Positions 1-8,861 of a stretch of 64,000 nucleotides of DNA are shown here, in pieces. The notes below the pieces were generated by a model, which saw only the letters and a list, made by a program, of their open reading frames with translations, did no database searches and was not told where the DNA came from. The stretch's first letter is position 1; every line of letters begins with the position of its first letter. A program made the position numbers and the translations under genes. Source of the stretch: Rhodococcus yananensis (GTDB lineage Bacteria > Actinomycetota > Actinomycetes > Mycobacteriales > Mycobacteriaceae); the NCBI RefSeq assembly GCF_020515525.1, contig NZ_JAIYEP010000010.1:29327-93326 (forward strand), given 5' to 3'.

Positions 1-513
1 GAACAGCAGGTTCGCGAGCTTCGACTGCGCATAGCCGCCCGCGCGACGGTAGCGACGATGCTCGAAGTTCGGGTCGTCGAGGTCGATGCGCCCGACGAGG
101 TGCGCCGCGCTCGTCACCGTCACCACCCGAGTGGTGAGTCGGTCGAGGAGCAGTCCCGTGAGCGCGAAATGTCCGAGATGGTTGGTCCCGAACTGCATCT
201 CGAAACCGTCGACGGTGCGCGTGTACGGCAACGCCATGACGCCCGCGTTGTTGACGAGCACGTCGATACGCCGGTCGCCGAGTTCTTCCGTGAATGCGCG
301 TATCGACGCCAGGTCGGCGAGGTCGAGCCGGTGCATCGATGCGCCGGACCCGAGTTCCTCGGCGATCGCACGCCCCTTGTCGACGTTGCGGCCCGCGAGC
401 ACCACGGTGGCACCGGCCGCTCCGAGGGATCGGGCGGTTGCTTCTCCCACACCGCTGGTCGCCCCGGTCACCACGAAGGTGCGGTCGGCCAGCGGTGCGA
501 ACTCAGGCGCCAA
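1..513 (-). CDS. Short-chain dehydrogenase/reductase, C-terminus cut by window edge
   Basis: NAD(P)-dependent oxidoreductase of the SDR family; 171 codons are present and the rest lies beyond base 1. Visible motifs are the cofactor loop [10 protein letters not shown] near residues 14-23, the NNAGV motif in mid-protein, and the catalytic YAQSK (YxxxK) just before the window edge. The only start in frame after an upstream stop is TTG at 511-513, which overlaps the end of the mycolyltransferase gene by 11 bases and implies translational coupling. The sequence resembles actinobacterial retinol-dehydrogenase/WW-domain-oxidoreductase-like SDRs. The substrate cannot be told. Confidence 0.88.
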   Translation of the reverse strand, partial: MAPEFAPLADRTFVVTGATSGVGEATARSLGAAGATVVLAGRNVDKGRAIAEELGSGASMHRLDLADLASIRAFTEELGDRRIDVLVNNAGVMALPYTRTVDGFEMQFGTNHLGHFALTGLLLDRLTTRVVTVTSAAHLVGRIDLDDPNFEHRRYRRAGGYAQSKLANLLF

Positions 514-1522
514 TCGACGCTTTCATCATCGGGAGCATGGCCCAGAGTTCGTCCTGCCAGTAGCCCCACGTGTGGGTGCCGCGCGCGGGGAACGAGAAGT
601 GTGCGCTGTCGATACCCAGGGTGGCCAGCCGCACCTGGAATGCGCGGTTCTGTGCGAGCGCGAGCGCTTCGAGACCCATCGCGTTCGACGTGTTGTAGAC
701 GCCGACCAGCGAGTCCGGGTTGTCGTACTGTCCGGGCAGACCGCTGGCCGCGGACACCCACATCGGCAGGCCGCGCAGCTGCGGTGCGGCGACGAACGGG
801 TCGTGGCGCAGCCACGCCGGATCCCACGGCGGACCCCACATCGCGTCGGAGTTGTAGCCGCCGGCGTCGAGCATCGCCAGACGGATGGCTTCGCGCATGC
901 CGGGCGCCGACAGGTTCAGGTAGCCCGACAGCGAACCCGCGAACGTGAACTGGTCGCGGTGGTAGGCCGCGAGGATCAGGGCCGCGTTGCCGCCCATCGA
1001 CAGACCGACCACGGCGTTGCTGTTGCGGTCGATGCCGTACCGGGTGAGGTGATCGGGCAGGTTCTGGGTGAGGAAGGACTCCCACTTGTAGGTGTACGGC
1101 TGACCGTTGAAGTTGCTCGGCGCGTACCAGTCGGCGTAGAAGCTCGACTGTCCTCCGACCGGCATGACGACGTTGATGCCGTTGTCGGCGAGCCACGCCG
1201 CGTTGGTCTCGTGTTCCCAGCCGCTGACGTCGTCGGTCGCGCGGAGCCCGTCGAGCAGATACACGGCCTTGTTGCTGCCGTTGTTCGCGAACCAGATGCG
1301 GACCTTGATCTCACCGACGCCGCCCGGTGCGGGCACCATGTCCTCGGTGAACCGCGTGTAGGGGTCGGCGGATGCGGTACCCGCGCCGAGACCCGTGAAG
1401 ACCAGGGCGAGCGGCACGACGACGGCTGCCACCAGCAACCGGACCAGCGCGCGCGCCCCCCGACGCCTTCCAACTTCGGTCGTATTCGTCACACCGAACT
1501 CCCCTTGTGCGTCCGACACCAT
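503..1522 (-). CDS. Secreted antigen-85-type mycolyltransferase / esterase
   Basis: Alpha/beta-hydrolase of the antigen 85 (Fbp/Cmt) family, which transfers mycolic acid between trehalose mycolates and to arabinogalactan outside the membrane. The 339-residue protein has a basic N-terminus, a hydrophobic stretch at about 28-47 and a likely signal-peptidase site after AGTASA. The nucleophile motif GLSMGG places Ser at about 175; HTWGYW near residue 317 matches the catalytic-His segment (HSWEYW in Ag85). ATG at 1522 has GGAG six bases upstream; a GTG at 1492 with GGGGAG is a weaker alternative. Its presence is strong evidence for a mycolate-containing organism. The exact acceptor specificity is unknown. 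Confidence 0.9.
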   Translation of the reverse strand: MVSDAQGEFGVTNTTEVGRRRGARALVRLLVAAVVVPLALVFTGLGAGTASADPYTRFTEDMVPAPGGVGEIKVRIWFANNGSNKAVYLLDGLRATDDVSGWEHETNAAWLADNGINVVMPVGGQSSFYADWYAPSNFNGQPYTYKWESFLTQNLPDHLTRYGIDRNSNAVVGLSMGGNAALILAAYHRDQFTFAGSLSGYLNLSAPGMREAIRLAMLDAGGYNSDAMWGPPWDPAWLRHDPFVAAPQLRGLPMWVSAASGLPGQYDNPDSLVGVYNTSNAMGLEALALAQNRAFQVRLATLGIDSAHFSFPARGTHTWGYWQDELWAMLPMMKASIGA

Positions 1523-1673
1523 CAGTAACTCCAGTCACACGGTATACGCGGACACGAGCCTCAAGCAGGCTTGCACACAATCGTTATCCTGCAAAGTCGA
1601 ATGGCGATCCCCGCCCGTGCGATCCACCCGCGCAGACGCCTCCGATCCGGCACGACGACTACGCTGTCGGGAC

Positions 1674-2594
1674 GTGCCCGATGCCCCGCTGCCCGTCCGC
1701 GACGGCCTGAACCCGACCCGCCTCCGACTCCCGGAGAACTGCCCGTCGGAAACCGTCGTCGACTACCTGACCAGCAGGTTCCCCGACGACGCCGATCGGC
1801 TCACCGAAAAGATCACGGCGGGCGAAGTGGTCTGGGGCGACGGGAGCGCCGTCACCGCGACGAGCCGGTACGTCGCAGGCGCGTTCGTGTTCCTCCACCG
1901 TGATCCGCCCGTCGAGGACCGTGTCCCGTTCGAGATCGACGTGCTGTACCGGGACGACTCCGTCCTCGTCGTCGACAAACCGCATTTCCTGCCGACCACG
2001 CCGCGCGGGTCGTGGATCACCGAAACCGCGGTGGTGCGGTTGCGGCGCGAGTTCGACCTTCCCGAGTTGACTCCGGCACACCGCCTGGACCGTCTCACCG
2101 CGGGTGTTCTGATCTTCACCGTCCGGCGCGAACTGAGACGCCCGTACCAGATGTTGTTCGAGCGACGTCTCGTCACGAAGGAGTACGAGGCCGTGGCCGG
2201 TATCCGCCCCGACCTGACGTTCCCGCGCGAACTCCGCAGCCGGATCCGCAAGGATCGCGGTGTGCTGCAGGCCCGCGAGGTGCCCGGCGAACCGAATGCG
2301 GTCACGCGGATCGAGGTCGGCGACGTCGACGGCGATCGTGCCCTGTACCGGCTGCGCCCACGCACCGGGAAGACCCACCAACTGCGGGTGCACATGAATT
2401 CGCTCGGTGTCCCGATTCTCGGCGACCCGCTCTACCCCGAGGTGTACGACCTTGCGCGCGACGACTTCTCGTCGCCATTGCAGTTGCTGGCACGCTCGGT
2501 GGAATTCGACGATCCGATCACGGGTCGGCGGACCCTCTTCACAAGCCGAAGAAACCTGGCAGCATGGACAGCACCGCACCGGGACCGACGCTGA
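1674..2594 (+). CDS. RluA-family pseudouridine synthase
   Basis: Isomerises uridine to pseudouridine in structured RNA, probably rRNA. The signature HRLDRLTAG contains the catalytic Asp at about residue 139. RTGKTHQLRVHM and GDPLYP further on are typical of the RluA/RluC/RluD group. The start chosen is GTG 1674 (306 residues): the open frame continues upstream, but that part is low-complexity and overlaps the divergent mycolyltransferase promoter region. No S4 domain is obvious. The RNA target site cannot be assigned from sequence. Confidence 0.9.
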   Translation: MPDAPLPVRDGLNPTRLRLPENCPSETVVDYLTSRFPDDADRLTEKITAGEVVWGDGSAVTATSRYVAGAFVFLHRDPPVEDRVPFEIDVLYRDDSVLVVDKPHFLPTTPRGSWITETAVVRLRREFDLPELTPAHRLDRLTAGVLIFTVRRELRRPYQMLFERRLVTKEYEAVAGIRPDLTFPRELRSRIRKDRGVLQAREVPGEPNAVTRIEVGDVDGDRALYRLRPRTGKTHQLRVHMNSLGVPILGDPLYPEVYDLARDDFSSPLQLLARSVEFDDPITGRRTLFTSRRNLAAWTAPHRDRR

Positions 2595-2620
2595 CCGCGT
2601 CATTCACGTCGGGAGGATCC

Positions 2621-3127
2621 ATGGAACTCGGCAGTATTTCCCGTACCTACGACGGGCGGGTGGCGTTGCGCTTCGAGCGTGAATTCCCACAGGCCCCGGA
2701 CACCGTCTGGCAGGTCCTCACCGACCCGCAGCGCCTACGCGAATGGTTCCCGGTGAACGCCGATGTCGACCTCACCCCGGGCGCGACGGTGCGTTTCCAC
2801 CTCGCCGACGACGACCTACGCCGCCGGGTACTCCCCCACGGTCACACGACGTCGGGCACCGTCCTCGTCGTGCAGACGGGGAAGATCCTCGAATTCATGT
2901 GGGATTCCGACATCCTGCACTGGGAGTTGACGCCCGACGGATCCGGCGGATGCTGGCTCACCCTCACCCACACCACCGACGACGAGGACGACGCGTACGC
3001 CCACGGCGCGGGCTGGCACGCGGGATTCGAGGTGTTCGAAGCCCAGCTGCAGGGCCGCCCCGTCGACTGGTCACCGTCGCAGCGGATGATCGAACTGGCG
3101 GAGCACTACCGCGGCCCGGGGGCCTGA
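2621..3127 (+). CDS. SRPBCC (START/Bet v1-like) domain protein
   Basis: A 168-residue single-domain protein of the AHSA1/SRPBCC superfamily, a hydrophobic-cavity ligand-binding fold. The N-terminal REFPQAPDTVWQVLTDP and LREWFP segments are diagnostic of the family, and the WHAGFEVFEAQL helix near the C-terminus is typical. Start ATG 2621 is preceded by GGGAGG at 2611-2616. It follows the pseudouridine synthase by 26 bases and may be co-transcribed. Ligand and function are unknown. Confidence 0.85.
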   Translation: MELGSISRTYDGRVALRFEREFPQAPDTVWQVLTDPQRLREWFPVNADVDLTPGATVRFHLADDDLRRRVLPHGHTTSGTVLVVQTGKILEFMWDSDILHWELTPDGSGGCWLTLTHTTDDEDDAYAHGAGWHAGFEVFEAQLQGRPVDWSPSQRMIELAEHYRGPGA

Positions 3128-3173
3128 ACGTCGACGAAACGCCGACGCGTACCGCGCACGAGTCGGGGGGCGG

Positions 3174-3698
3174 TCAGCCGGGGTGATCGGTCGCGACCCG
3201 ACCGGAGCGGCGCCGCGCCGTCTGTTCGATGATCTCGGGTGCCCACGCGCCGATGGCGTCCCAGTCGCGGAAATCGCCGATGCGTGCGCCGATGACCCGC
3301 GCCACGATGCGTTCACCCGGCCCGAGGACCGACGGGTCGAGTTTGCCGGCGAACATCCGGTGTTCACGGGCGCGGAGCCGCGCGGCGACGTCGGAGATCA
3401 CGTAGGGCCGGTTCACGGGATGCCCCTGCTCGGCGATCGGACCGGACGAGAAGAGGAACACCGCGCGCCCGCGCAGGTCGGTGGCGAACCTCTCGACGAA
3501 CTCCCGCGCAGGCCGCAACCAGCGATTGCGGTAGACGGCGCTGCCGACGACGACAGCGTCGTACCCCTGCACCCCGGTCACCCGCTCGGGCGCCACCACG
3601 TCGACCTCGGCGCCGTGATGGCGCAGCGCCGCGGCAAGTGCCGTGGCGATCTCGGAGGTGGAGCCGTGCTTGCTGGCCGCCGCCACCAGAATCCTCAT
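3174..3698 (-). CDS. Flavodoxin-domain protein (HemG-like)
   Basis: A 174-residue flavodoxin-like protein. The N-terminal beta strand and FMN phosphate loop (VAAASKHGSTSEIA, residues 4-17) and the later VVVGSAVYRNRWL segment match menaquinone-dependent protoporphyrinogen oxidase / long-chain flavodoxin families. Start ATG 3698 gives the expected N-terminus; a longer in-frame extension covers the divergent promoter and the antisense of the next gene and is rejected. It converges on the SRPBCC gene. Role in heme synthesis versus general electron transfer is undecided. Confidence 0.85.
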   Translation of the reverse strand: MRILVAAASKHGSTSEIATALAAALRHHGAEVDVVAPERVTGVQGYDAVVVGSAVYRNRWLRPAREFVERFATDLRGRAVFLFSSGPIAEQGHPVNRPYVISDVAARLRAREHRMFAGKLDPSVLGPGERIVARVIGARIGDFRDWDAIGAWAPEIIEQTARRRSGRVATDHPG

Positions 3699-3924
3699 CC
3701 TCAACCCTTCGGAACTCCCCCCGCGCCCTCCATGATCACCCGCCGATCGCCCGTTTGACCAGGGCACAAGTGCCCATTGACCGGATCGCGTGGATTCCGG
3801 CCCGTGATTCACGACATTACGGACGCCGGTTCGGTGGTGGGCGCGCTCGGATCGTGACAGCCTCGACATCGAGGACACCGGGCGGTCCGGGTGTCCGGCC
3901 ACGAGCAGCCCGACAGGAGCATCG

Positions 3925-5442
3925 ATGTCATCGTCCCCGCAGCCGCCCCGCAGCACCGCAGACGAGATCGAACGCAAGTACGCGGCCACCGCGGGGCAGA
4001 CGTTACCCGACCTGTCGACCGTGTCCGGCGTCGCATCGATCGACTCCGACGTGGTCGAACTGTCCGCACAGTACTTCGACACCGCGGACCTCGCTCTGCT
4101 GCGCGCGAAAATCACCGTGCGGCGTCGCGAGGGCGGCGACGACGCCGGCTGGCACGTGAAGCTGCCCACGGGCACGGACACCCGCACGGAATTGCACGTG
4201 CCCCTCACCGACGACGATTCGGTGCCCCCGTCGCTGCTGCGACTGCTGCGGAGCGTGGTCCGCGACGAACCCGTCGCCCTGGCCGCGCTCGTCTCCACGA
4301 CCCGTGCCCGACAGCGCCTTCGCGACGCGGACGGAGCGCTGCTCGCGGAGGTCGTCGTCGACGACGTGACCGCGGTCCGCGGCGCGGACGACACCGAACT
4401 GCACTGGCGTGAGATCGAGGTGGAACTCGCGACCGGCGACATCGCGTTGCTCGACGCCGTCGAGGACCGGCTCGCCGCAGCCGGAATCACCCGGTCGCCG
4501 AGCCCGTCGAAGCTCCACCGCGTCCTCGGCGACCTGATCCCTCCGGCCCCGAGGGTGAAGGGGGCGGCCGGATACCTGCGGGAATATCTCGATCACGAAC
4601 GGCACGTGCTCGCGCTCGCCGACATCGCGGTGCGACGCGACGCGGTCGATGCCGTCCACAGCATGCGCAAGGCCGCACGCCGGCTGCGCAGCGCGGTCCA
4701 GACGTACTCGCACGATCTGAATCTCGACACCGCACTCGTCGGAGAACTGCGTTGGCTCGGACAGCGCCTGAGCCCCGCACGCGATCTCGAGGTCCAGCAC
4801 GAGCGGCTCACCGGCCGGGTCGCGGAGCTTCCGGTGGTGGCGTTCCGGGAGGCGACGCGAGCCCGGATCGACGAGTACTTCACCGCCAAGGCCTCCGCCG
4901 CGCGTGTCGAGGCGATCGACACCCTCGATTCGGGGCGCTATCTCGAGCTGCTGCGGTCGCTCGACGCGCTGATCGACGGCCTCGCCGAACCCGACGGTCG
5001 CGAGCAGGGCGGGCACCGACCGAAGCCGGCGGAGCTGACCCGGTCCGCGGAGACGGTGGCGGGGAAGGTCGCGAAACGGGTCGCGAAGGTGTCGCGGACC
5101 GACGATCCGGTCGAACGGGACGAGCGGATGCACCGCGCCCGCAAGGGCGCCAAGCGGCTGCGCTACGCCATCGAGGTGATCTCCCCGCTGCATCCGAAAC
5201 GCGCCGCTCGGGCCCTCGACCGGTTCGACGAGTTCCAGGATCTGCTCGGTGAGTTCCAGGATTCGGTGGTCGCCCGCGACCATCTCGTCGACATGGCGTC
5301 CGAACAGGGACATGCCGCCGAGTCCAGTTTCGGGCTGGGCATCCTGCATCGGATCGAGGCCGAGATCGGGGAGCAGCAGGCCCACCGGGTCGAAGGGGCG
5401 TGGCAGCGGGCCCACCGGGCGGCCCGCCGCCTGTGGACGTGA
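3925..5442 (+). CDS. CYTH and CHAD domain protein
   Basis: A 505-residue two-domain protein. The N-terminal CYTH (triphosphate tunnel) domain carries EIERKY at 14-19 and alternating charged strands such as KITVRRRE. The C-terminal CHAD domain (about 215-505) carries the two conserved histidine-helix repeats, VHSMRKAARRLRSAV and MHRARKGAKRLRYAI. CHAD domains bind polyphosphate, and CYTH domains hydrolyse or bind triphosphates, so a polyphosphate-related role is inferred. Start ATG 3925 is preceded by GACAGGAGC. It is divergent from the flavodoxin gene across a 226-base gap that holds the promoters. Confidence 0.92.
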   Translation: MSSSPQPPRSTADEIERKYAATAGQTLPDLSTVSGVASIDSDVVELSAQYFDTADLALLRAKITVRRREGGDDAGWHVKLPTGTDTRTELHVPLTDDDSVPPSLLRLLRSVVRDEPVALAALVSTTRARQRLRDADGALLAEVVVDDVTAVRGADDTELHWREIEVELATGDIALLDAVEDRLAAAGITRSPSPSKLHRVLGDLIPPAPRVKGAAGYLREYLDHERHVLALADIAVRRDAVDAVHSMRKAARRLRSAVQTYSHDLNLDTALVGELRWLGQRLSPARDLEVQHERLTGRVAELPVVAFREATRARIDEYFTAKASAARVEAIDTLDSGRYLELLRSLDALIDGLAEPDGREQGGHRPKPAELTRSAETVAGKVAKRVAKVSRTDDPVERDERMHRARKGAKRLRYAIEVISPLHPKRAARALDRFDEFQDLLGEFQDSVVARDHLVDMASEQGHAAESSFGLGILHRIEAEIGEQQAHRVEGAWQRAHRAARRLWT

Positions 5443-5464
5443 CGTCGTGCGACGTCACCGAGCC

Positions 5465-5504
5465 GTGCGCACTTCTGGTAGCTCCGACTACCAGAAGTGC
5501 GCAC
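5465..5504. repeat. Perfect 17-bp inverted repeat, copy 1 of a dispersed palindrome
   Basis: Arms 5465-5481 (GTGCGCACTTCTGGTAG) and 5488-5504 are exact reverse complements around a 6-base loop. It begins 22 bases after the CYTH-CHAD stop and ends 16 bases before the alcohol dehydrogenase start. It could act as a terminator, but there is no T-run. A second, diverged copy lies at 16646-16685, so it looks like a REP/MITE-type element. Confidence 0.85.
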
Positions 5505-5520
5505 GGGAAGGGAGGGCACC

Positions 5521-6513
5521 ATGAGGGCGTGGCGCGTCGCCGTTCCCGGCCCGATCACGACACATCCGCTGCGGGCCGTCGACGAACCCGTGCCGGAACC
5601 GACCACCGGTGAGCTCCTCGTCCGCGTGCTCGCCTGCGGGGTGTGCCGCACCGACCTACACGTCGCCGAAGGTGATCTGGCGGTGCACCGCCCGCACGTC
5701 GTGCCCGGTCACGAGGTCGTCGGCGAGATCGTCGGGGGCGATCTCGGGTCGCACCGCATCGGTGATCGTGTGGGCGTGCCGTGGTTGCGTTCCACGTGCG
5801 GACACTGCCGGTACTGCCGACGCGGACACGAGAACCTTTGCCCCGCTTCGCTGTACACGGGTTGGGATGCGGACGGCGGCTACGCCGAGTACACGACCGT
5901 CCCCCGCGACTACGCACTCCCGTTGCCGTCCGGGTACACCGCCGAGGAACTGGCTCCGCTGCTGTGCGCGGGGATCATCGGGTACCGGTCGCTGCTGCGC
6001 GCCGAACTCCCCGACGGCGGTGTGCTGGGTCTGTACGGGTTCGGGGGCAGCGCGCACATCACGGCGCAGGTCGCGCTCGCGGGCGGCGCCCGCGTGCACG
6101 TGATGACCCGCGGCGAACAGGCGCAACGGCTCGCACTGGAACTGGGGGCGTCGTCGGCACAGGGCGCGTACGACGAGCCGCCGGAACACCTCGATTCGGC
6201 GATCCTGTTCGCACCCGTCGGCGACCTCGTCCCCACGGCCCTGTCCGCGCTCGGCTCCGGCGGCACCCTCGCGATCGCAGGGATCCATCTCACCGATGTC
6301 CCGCAGTTGAACTACCAACGGCATCTGTTCCGCGAGCGGCAGATCCGCAGCGTCACCTCCAATACTCGCGACGACGCGCACGCGTTCCTCGGCTTCGCGG
6401 CGCGGCACCGCATCCACGTGACCACGACGCCGTATCCACTCGCTCGCGCCGACCGGGCGTTGACGGATCTCGCGGCGGGCCGATTCCCCGGCGCCGCCGT
6501 CCTCGTGGCGTAA
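5521..6513 (+). CDS. Zinc-dependent medium-chain alcohol dehydrogenase
   Basis: MDR-superfamily NAD(P)-dependent alcohol dehydrogenase, 330 residues. The catalytic-zinc region is seen as [10 protein letters not shown] and PGHEVVGEI (Cys and the GHE histidine). The structural-zinc site is the [15 protein letters not shown] cluster with four cysteines. The Rossmann segment [11 protein letters not shown] replaces the usual GxGxxG with GFGGSA. ATG 5521 has GGAGGG at 5511-5516, better than the in-frame ATG 24 bases upstream, which sits at the repeat's right arm. It resembles the mycobacterial AdhA-type family. Substrate unknown. Confidence 0.92.
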   Translation: MRAWRVAVPGPITTHPLRAVDEPVPEPTTGELLVRVLACGVCRTDLHVAEGDLAVHRPHVVPGHEVVGEIVGGDLGSHRIGDRVGVPWLRSTCGHCRYCRRGHENLCPASLYTGWDADGGYAEYTTVPRDYALPLPSGYTAEELAPLLCAGIIGYRSLLRAELPDGGVLGLYGFGGSAHITAQVALAGGARVHVMTRGEQAQRLALELGASSAQGAYDEPPEHLDSAILFAPVGDLVPTALSALGSGGTLAIAGIHLTDVPQLNYQRHLFRERQIRSVTSNTRDDAHAFLGFAARHRIHVTTTPYPLARADRALTDLAAGRFPGAAVLVA

Positions 6514-6575
6514 CGTGACAACCGAGGCCGACACCGGCTCACCGGTTCTCGACCACCTTCAGGAAAGGACGTTCG

Positions 6576-7469
6576 ATGAGCACACCGAGCACCCGTAAGG
6601 CCGTCGTCGCAGGCGTCGACGGCTCCGACACCGCCGCTGCGGCCGCCCGGTGGGCCGGCGCCGTCGCCGCCCGCATCGACGCACCACTGCACCTCGTGCA
6701 TTCGATGCCGAGCGAGGGCATCTTCTACAGCGAGGCCGCGGTCCTGATCCAGTCGCAGATGATGGACCAGCTCCGCAAGGACGGCGAGAAGGTCCTCGCC
6801 GACGTCGCCGATCTCGTCCGCGCCGACCACCCCGACGTCGAGGTCCAGAGCTTCATCGGCCCCGGCCCTGCCGCGTCCGCGGTGCTCGAGGCCGCCGACG
6901 ATGCGCGTGTCGCCGTGCTCGGCGCGACCGGCGCCGGCGCGATCGAGAACTTCCTGCTGGGCTCCACCGTGGTTCGTGTCGCGAATCACGCCTCGTGCCC
7001 GGTGGTGGTGTGGCGCGGCGACACCTCGAATCCGCTTCCCGATCACCGGCCCGTCGTCGTCGGTGTCGACGGGAGCGAACTGTCCAGCACCGCAGTGCGT
7101 TACGCATTCGAGTATGCGCAGCTGTTCGGCACTCCACTCATCGCGGTGCACTCGTGGATCGGCGACGCTGCGCTCGGTGTCGGCGCCACCGCTGCACTCG
7201 TCGACTGGGACGCGGTCGCGGAATCGGAGTCCGCGGTCCTCGCCGAGTCGCTCGCCGGATGGCACGAGAAGTACCCGGACGTCGAGGTGCGCCGCGTGAT
7301 CGATCGCGGTCCCGCCGCGAAGGTTCTGCTGTCGCACCTGCCCGATGCCCAGCTCGCGGTCGTCGGAAGTCACGGACGCAACCAGTTCACCGCGGCCCTG
7401 CTGGGTTCGACGAGCCAGAACCTGCTGCACAACGCTCCGTGCCCGGTCCTGGTGGCCCGCAAGATCTGA
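6576..7469 (+). CDS. Universal stress protein, two tandem USP domains
   Basis: A 297-residue protein with two Usp domains (about 8-148 and 158-297). Each begins with the VxGVDGS strand-loop, and each ends with the ATP-binding G-x2-G-x9-GS(T/S) motif: GATGAGAIENFLLGST and GSHGRNQFTAALLGST. This is the actinobacterial tandem arrangement, as in the mycobacterial dormancy-regulon USPs. Start ATG 6576 has GGAAAGGA upstream. It is 62 bases after the alcohol dehydrogenase. Confidence 0.94.
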   Translation: MSTPSTRKAVVAGVDGSDTAAAAARWAGAVAARIDAPLHLVHSMPSEGIFYSEAAVLIQSQMMDQLRKDGEKVLADVADLVRADHPDVEVQSFIGPGPAASAVLEAADDARVAVLGATGAGAIENFLLGSTVVRVANHASCPVVVWRGDTSNPLPDHRPVVVGVDGSELSSTAVRYAFEYAQLFGTPLIAVHSWIGDAALGVGATAALVDWDAVAESESAVLAESLAGWHEKYPDVEVRRVIDRGPAAKVLLSHLPDAQLAVVGSHGRNQFTAALLGSTSQNLLHNAPCPVLVARKI

Positions 7470-7489
7470 TCCTCCGAGCGAGTTCCGCA

Positions 7490-7518
7490 CGCCCACGCGC
7501 CCGTTCGGCGCGTGGGCG
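7490..7518. terminator. Bidirectional hairpin terminator between convergent genes
   Basis: Perfect 12-bp stem (CGCCCACGCGCC at 7490-7501 with 7507-7518) and 5-base loop, placed between the end of the stress protein gene and the end of the convergent VIT-family gene. Confidence 0.75.
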
Positions 7519-7535
7519 TCTCCGTGTCGACGGGA

Positions 7536-8258
7536 TCAGATCACCACTCCGACGAGGCCACCGACGCCGTACGTGACGACCATCGCGAGTGCACCGCCGA
7601 TCACCACCCGCGCGACGGCCCGCCCTCGACGGGCGCCCCCGAGCCACGCGCTGATCGTTCCGGTCGCGGCGAGCGCGAGCAGCACGGCCACGAACGTCAC
7701 CGGAATCCGGACGGTCTCGGTGGCGAGGACGATCACCAGGAGCGGCACGAGGGCCCCGAGCGTGAACGACACCGCCGACGACAGCGCCGCCGCCCACGGG
7801 TTCACCAGCTCGGCCGGACGGATACCCAACTCCACCTCGGCGTGTGCGGCGAGCGCGTCGTGGTCGGTGAGCTCCCGGGCAGCGATCCCCGCCGTGTCCC
7901 GGCTCATCCCTTTGCTTTCGAGCAGATCGGTGAGTTCTTCGAGCTCGGCCTCCGGCATCACCGCCAGTTCGTGTCGTTCGGTGCGCAATGCAGCCCGTTC
8001 CGTGTCGCGTTGCGTACTCACCGACACGTACTCGCCGAGCGCCATCGACACGGCGCCGGCGGCCAGTCCCGCGGCTCCCGCCGCGAGGATGGTCGGGCGG
8101 TCCGTGGTGGCGGCCGCGACACCGACGACGAGCCCCGCGGTGGACACGATGCCGTCGTTGGCGCCGAGTACCCCCGCGCGCAGCCAGTTCAGCTTCGCGG
8201 CGAGCCCACCGCCCGAGTGCGGTTCGGTGTCGTGCGGGGCGACTCCGGCAGCGTCCAT
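7536..8258 (-). CDS. VIT1/CCC1 family membrane transporter
   Basis: A 240-residue integral membrane protein of the VIT family, exporters of Fe2+/Mn2+. Diagnostic first-helix sequence LRAGVLGANDGIVSTAGLVVGV is followed by the AAGAVSMALGEYVSVSTQRD helix, a charged cytoplasmic loop (about 85-145, metal-binding domain region) and three further hydrophobic helices. It converges on the stress protein gene. Direction of transport and metal are inferred from the family only. Confidence 0.9.
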   Translation of the reverse strand: MDAAGVAPHDTEPHSGGGLAAKLNWLRAGVLGANDGIVSTAGLVVGVAAATTDRPTILAAGAAGLAAGAVSMALGEYVSVSTQRDTERAALRTERHELAVMPEAELEELTDLLESKGMSRDTAGIAARELTDHDALAAHAEVELGIRPAELVNPWAAALSSAVSFTLGALVPLLVIVLATETVRIPVTFVAVLLALAATGTISAWLGGARRGRAVARVVIGGALAMVVTYGVGGLVGVVI

Positions 8259-8368
8259 ACCGCCAGGCTAGGACCGAAATCCGGTTTGCGACAGCACGGT
8301 CAGCCTCACCTCACCGCGAGGTCCCGTCGCCGCGGATCGGGTTCTCGGACGTCCACGGCCGGTCCGCG

Positions 8369-8839
8369 CTACGCGCGCCCGACGGGTGAATGTGTCCGCA
8401 GGGACGTGTTGACGCGGTCGAGAACGGACAGCGCATCCGCCAAGGTGCCGAGGTCACCGGGTCGGAGCCGATGCAGTTCTGCTGCCAGCACGTTCACTCG
8501 ACGTTCCGCGCGTCGGTCGCGGCGCTCGGCGCGCGTGTCCGCGACCGTCAGTGTGCTCACCCGACGGTCCGCGGGATCCGGTGCACGGACGAGCAGCCCC
8601 TTGCCCTCGAGGGTTCGCACCAGGGTGCTGACCGTGTTCGGTCGCAGGGACAGCCTGCGCGCAATCTGACCGATGCGCGTTCCGGGGTGGTCGGCCACGT
8701 CGCGGAGGACCTCGGACTGGGCTTCGGGGAGGGTCTCGTCGCTGCCGGAGGAATCCATGTATTCACGCAGTGCCCGACGTAGTTCGAAGGCGGCATCGAT
8801 CGTCCTGCGGGCCAGTTCGTCCGGCCTGTGGTCGCTCAT
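8369..8839 (-). CDS. MarR-family transcriptional regulator
   Basis: A 156-residue winged-helix regulator. The central segment from LPEAQSEVLRDVADHPG through RIGQIARRLSLRPNTVSTLVRTLEGKGLLVRAPDPADRR is a textbook MarR helix-turn-helix plus wing ending in the DxRR motif. ATG 8839 gives the expected N-terminus; upstream in-frame sequence overlaps the end of the lipoprotein gene. It lies 22 bases downstream of the iron-lipoprotein gene and may be co-transcribed with it. Confidence 0.9.
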   Translation of the reverse strand: MSDHRPDELARRTIDAAFELRRALREYMDSSGSDETLPEAQSEVLRDVADHPGTRIGQIARRLSLRPNTVSTLVRTLEGKGLLVRAPDPADRRVSTLTVADTRAERRDRRAERRVNVLAAELHRLRPGDLGTLADALSVLDRVNTSLRTHSPVGRA

Positions 8840-8861
8840 ACGGGCATTCTTCCCGACCCGG

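Noticed and set aside
4003..5415. A 470-codon antisense frame over the CYTH-CHAD gene
   Set aside because: Composition is that of a complementary-strand artefact; CYTH and CHAD motifs are intact on the plus strand.
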